From assembly GCF_947492815.1 (NCBI RefSeq), contig NZ_CANLOB010000004.1, positions 152,859 through 216,858 of the forward strand: 64,000 bases of DNA, read 5' to 3'. Numbering within the stretch: position 1 is the first letter of the stretch; the number at the start of each line of letters is the position of its first letter. The stretch comes from an uncultured Dokdonia sp. GTDB lineage: Bacteria; Bacteroidota; Bacteroidia; Flavobacteriales; Flavobacteriaceae. The position numbers and the translations under genes were made by a program. Below the pieces are notes generated by a model. That model ran no database searches. It saw nothing but the letters and a program-made list of their open reading frames with translations, and had not been told where the DNA came from. Of this stretch, positions 61,360 through 64,000 are shown one piece after another.

Positions 61360-62496
61360 ATGAGAAGAATATTTATAGTAGCTCTAGGTCTTTTGGTTTT
61401 TGCTTGCGCGAAAAAAGAAAATTACAGTATCAAAGGGACTGCATCTGGTATTCCAGATGGTACAGAAATCTATCTTCAAGAGTTAGGTGAAAACAACAAA
61501 CGTATAGCCATAGATACTGCTATAGTAACAGCAGAAAGCTTCACATTTACGAAGCCTCGTGCTAAAGGCAAAGGTTTGCAAATAATTACCAACTCTTTAA
61601 ACAGACAACAATTATTACTGGTAAAAGATCAAGCGCCACTTACCATCACATTATATAAAGATAGTATAGCTTCTTCTGTTGTAACGGGTAGTAAAGAAAA
61701 TGAACTATTTAATACGTATACTAACAATAGTCGTTCATTAAATAAGAAAAAAGCACAACTCAGGCAAAAACTTAATCAAGCAAAAAGAGAGACCGATGGT
61801 ATTATGGTTACAGAATACACATCACAAATTCAAGCACTTGATGATAAATTTATCTCTTCAAAAAAAGATGTTTTAACTGAAAATTCAGGCAGTATGGTTG
61901 CTATTATGGCACTATCTGATCTAATCAATGCCAAAGTACTTGATGTAAAAGAAACTGAAAATTATTACAATGGATTAGCATCAGATATACGTACTTCTAC
62001 TCTTGGTACGAGTATCAAAGAATATATTGCTGTTCTTAAATCTCAACGTGCTGCTTCAAATTTAGCTAGTGTAGGTAATAAAGCACCTGAATTTAGTGCA
62101 GCAACACCAGAAGGAAAAGAACTCGCCTTATCTGAGACTTTAGGCAAATATACTATTGTTGACTTTTGGGCTTCATGGTGTAAACCATGCCGTATGGAGA
62201 ACCCAAATGTAGTACGCGTATATAATAAGTACCACGATAAAGGATTAAACATTATAAGTGTATCACTAGATAGACCAGGTCAAAAAAATCGTTGGATCAA
62301 AGCTATTGAGAAAGATCAAATGGATTGGTACCATGTTTCAAACCTTCAATTTTGGCAAGACCCAATTCCAAAATCGTATGGTGTACGTGCTATCCCTGCA
62401 ACCTTCTTATTAGATGAAGAAGGAACTATTATTGCAAAGAACCTAAGAGGTCAAGCCTTAGAGAATAAGATTGCTGAATTATTAGGAGATAGCTAA
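61360..62496 (+). CDS. TlpA-like thiol-disulfide lipoprotein with DUF4369
   Basis: About 378 residues. The start is ATG 61360, from which MRRIFIVALGLLVFAC forms a lipobox signal peptide; a TTG at 61336 lies next to the promoter motif and adds no signal. Residues about 25-230 are a DUF4369-type N-terminal domain (IKGTASGIPDGTEIYLQEL). The C-terminal thioredoxin fold has VDFWASWCKPCRMENPNVVR (CxxC) and YGVRAIPATFLLDEEG with the cis-Pro. It is likely membrane-anchored in the periplasm and passes electrons to disulfides or haem-linked cysteines, as in TlpA/ResA relatives. Confidence 0.9.
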   Translation: MRRIFIVALGLLVFACAKKENYSIKGTASGIPDGTEIYLQELGENNKRIAIDTAIVTAESFTFTKPRAKGKGLQIITNSLNRQQLLLVKDQAPLTITLYKDSIASSVVTGSKENELFNTYTNNSRSLNKKKAQLRQKLNQAKRETDGIMVTEYTSQIQALDDKFISSKKDVLTENSGSMVAIMALSDLINAKVLDVKETENYYNGLASDIRTSTLGTSIKEYIAVLKSQRAASNLASVGNKAPEFSAATPEGKELALSETLGKYTIVDFWASWCKPCRMENPNVVRVYNKYHDKGLNIISVSLDRPGQKNRWIKAIEKDQMDWYHVSNLQFWQDPIPKSYGVRAIPATFLLDEEGTIIAKNLRGQALENKIAELLGDS

Positions 62497-62515
62497 TCTC
62501 TTTACTTCATTATAA

Positions 62516-62554
62516 ACAAAATGCCCAAGTAAGTGATTTACTTGGGCATTTTGT
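62516..62554. terminator. Bidirectional terminator
   Basis: Stem ACAAAATGCCCAAGTAA / TTACTTGGGCATTTTGT with a 4-5 nt loop, between the TlpA-like gene and the convergent hypothetical gene. Confidence 0.85.
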
Positions 62555-62651
62555 TATTGAAAAGAGCCTAAAGGAACTAATTATCACCTTGAGCATGTTG
62601 AAAGTACTTTTAGACAACCTTAATTTCAATGTCTTTAAGCATCTTTTTTAG

Positions 62652-63374
62652 TTACTCTTCTTGCTGAATCCTAGACTTAAGTTCTAAAGCTTGTTTTTTC
62701 GTTTTTTCACCATTAGCTTCTGTAGATTCACCAAAAGAGATAATCTCATCCTTATAAGGAGACAATACCTTTTTATTCATTTTTGATAAGGTGATAATCG
62801 AATTATAGACCCCATCTTTATTAGATAGATGTGAGTTTCCGTAAGCTACAATTTCTTTGACCATCTCTGAGTCATTTTTCCATCCAGATATAATATCATT
62901 ATAAGCATTAATTCTTTCTATTTTAGTATCACTGAATAACTGTTGGACTAACTCCTCACGTTTTGTATCTAATGTTTCTTTAGCAAATGATTTGATCTCT
63001 GTGGTATTATCAGATTCTTGCACAATCTTTACTAATTCAGGTCCATCTTCTTTCAATGCAATAAGTACGGCTTTAATAGCTAATTTTTTACGAACAGGTT
63101 CGTCACTTAACAAAGCATCAAAGAAATTAGCGACAAGACCTACCTGCCCTACTTTGGAATTAATATTTGAAATCTGTTTTTGATATTCAAATTGTTGTTC
63201 ATTGAATCTACTTTCAGCAGCAATTTGCGATGAAGAAAATGTCTGTCCAATATATACAATCGCTAAAGGCAATAATACTCCAGTAATTATTTTGACTTTA
63301 TCCCACGTATCTTTTTTTCCTATAGCATCTACTTTTCTTTTTAATTCAGCAAATTCTTCTCTAAGATCATCCAT
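62652..63374 (-). CDS. Membrane-anchored hypothetical protein (240 aa)
   Basis: A 240-residue protein with a short cytoplasmic N-terminus, one hydrophobic helix near residues 28-44 (ITGVLLPLAIVYIGQTF), and a long helical region with regular repeats of about 35-40 residues (LLSDEPVRKKLAIKAVLIAL, LFSDTKIERINAYNDIISGW, YGNSHLSNKDGVYNSIITLS), possibly HEAT-like. No enzyme motif. Function unknown. Its start is followed upstream by about 340 bp without a gene before the tandem repeat. Confidence 0.6.
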   Translation of the reverse strand: MDDLREEFAELKRKVDAIGKKDTWDKVKIITGVLLPLAIVYIGQTFSSSQIAAESRFNEQQFEYQKQISNINSKVGQVGLVANFFDALLSDEPVRKKLAIKAVLIALKEDGPELVKIVQESDNTTEIKSFAKETLDTKREELVQQLFSDTKIERINAYNDIISGWKNDSEMVKEIVAYGNSHLSNKDGVYNSIITLSKMNKKVLSPYKDEIISFGESTEANGEKTKKQALELKSRIQQEE

Positions 63375-63715
63375 GACAAATGTGTTATTTCCTATAAAGT
63401 AACCAAATTAAAACAAGAATAACAACCAATAAATCAATGAGTTAATCCCTTCTAACTATCAAAGGGAGAACTTTGCTTCTTTTAATAAGTTAGTATCATT
63501 TCGAAAGAGGTACGGAAAAAATCGTGTCATCCAATACAAAATATGTGGGATTTCTCCTATCATCGAAATGACTATACAAACAATAATCTATATTATTATG
63601 TTCATTTATGAAACCTAAGTATCTATTAGAGAGTTGATCATATCTCCTCTCTCTCTGGGAGAGGATGAAGGTGAAGGATATTAATGTAAAACATTAAAAA
63701 ATAAAGCGATAATAA
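63375..63715. other. Gene-free stretch at right end
   Basis: About 340 bp with no ORF of note. An imperfect hairpin CCTCTC / GGGAGAGG lies near 63646-63664. Nothing else recognised. Confidence 0.5.
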
Positions 63716-64000
63716 GTGCTCAAAACAAAACGAGTAACGGAAAGTTTCATTTTTCTTGCACACCAAAAAGTTGCAAAAAAAGTGAAACAACCACCCCTTA
63801 CATTAAGAGAAATCAAGGATATAGTAAATCCCCTATAACACGGTAGTCAATACTATTATCTTCATTGACAAAGTACTCAAAACAAAACGAGTAACGGAAA
63901 GTTTCATTTTTTTGCACACCAAGAAGTTGCAAAAAAAGTGAAACAACCACCCCTTACATTAAGAGAAATCAAGGATATAGTAAATCCCCTATAACACGGT
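63716..64000 (+). repeat. Tandem repeat, ~127 bp unit, period ~157 bp, running off the window
   Basis: Two near-identical units (63716-63844 and 63873-64000) share TCAAAACAAAACGAGTAACG and CCACCCCTTACATTAAGAGA, with one base less in the second T-run, separated by ~28 bp of unrelated spacer. Each unit has an imperfect inverted repeat, GTTTCATTTTTCTTGCA / TGCAAAAAAAGTGAAAC. Further units may lie beyond the right edge. Confidence 0.8.

Noticed and set aside
63750..63842. Short peptide frame (HQKVAKKVKQPPLTLREIKD) within the tandem repeat
   Set aside because: It has no start codon in context and is repeated with the non-coding unit; the similarity of both copies reflects the DNA repeat.
63716..64000. 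CRISPR array at the right end
   Set aside because: The units are ~127 bp with a single ~28 bp spacer and show no short direct repeats or cas genes; it is a tandem or dispersed repeat.

Overview
The window reads as chromosomal DNA of a marine-type Flavobacteriaceae (Bacteroidota). Supporting signs are the low G+C content, TAnnTTTG-type -7 promoter elements instead of E. coli-like -10 boxes, type IX secretion (T9SS) C-terminal sorting domains, DUF4252, DUF3822, 2TM and heparinase II/III families, and lipoproteins with short lipoboxes. The genus cannot be fixed from sequence alone; a Dokdonia-like organism is a guess. No transposase, integrase, phage gene, CRISPR array, tRNA or rRNA was seen.

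Layout. (1) 1-17.4 kb is a minus-strand surface polysaccharide locus. A promoter-proximal block (11.8-17.4 kb) makes nucleotide sugars: a UDP-GlcNAc 4-epimerase-like enzyme and a UDP-sugar 6-dehydrogenase (probably UDP-GalNAcA), then rfbB-A-C-D for dTDP-L-rhamnose. A second transcription unit starts at wecB-wecC (UDP-ManNAcA) and continues through an acyltransferase, a Wzx-like flippase, a glycosyltransferase, a second acyltransferase, a Wzy-like polymerase, a fused alcohol dehydrogenase/Gfo-Idh oxidoreductase, a heparinase II/III-like protein and a glycosyltransferase cut by the window edge. (2) 17.5-24.6 kb carries envelope and housekeeping genes: kdsB, a PlsC-like acyltransferase, a RecD-like helicase, a DUF3822 protein and rsmD. 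(3) 24.7-31.2 kb holds small hypotheticals, the RNase P RNA gene (rnpB), a LytS-type histidine kinase with an array of 2TM domains, a thioredoxin/MsrA-like fusion and a DUF2141 protein. (4) 31.3-35 kb is an accessory-looking island with a large Roco (Roc-COR) GTPase and two small ORFs, bracketed by two direct copies of a ~120 bp element. (5) 35-47 kb includes a SulP transporter, a T9SS protein with a duplicated domain, an orphan lanthipeptide-type precursor, an ECF sigma/anti-sigma/DUF4252 cassette, a GNAT enzyme, an amine oxidase and a secreted endonuclease I. (6) 47-64 kb includes a GH9 lipoprotein, a methyltransferase, a large metallophosphoesterase/Omp85-like barrel protein, an HD-domain protein with a Pycsar-effector-like membrane domain, a GAF protein, a TlpA-like reductase and a tandem repeat running off the right end.

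The strongest signal outside ordinary genes is a 16-20 bp perfect palindrome (CGCTTTCGCGAAAGCG core). It occurs about a dozen times, both between genes and inside reading frames, where it encodes AFAKA or LSRKR. Around it are at least three families of 110-150 bp intergenic repeats with inverted ends, two of which bracket accessory genes. The best candidates for undescribed biology are this palindrome/repeat system, the repeat-bracketed Roco GTPase, the orphan RiPP precursor at 39.9 kb, the HD-PycTM-like fusion at 57.6 kb and the phosphatase/kinase-like/barrel protein at 53.9-57.6 kb. All functional statements rest on motif and family recognition by eye; no search was run.
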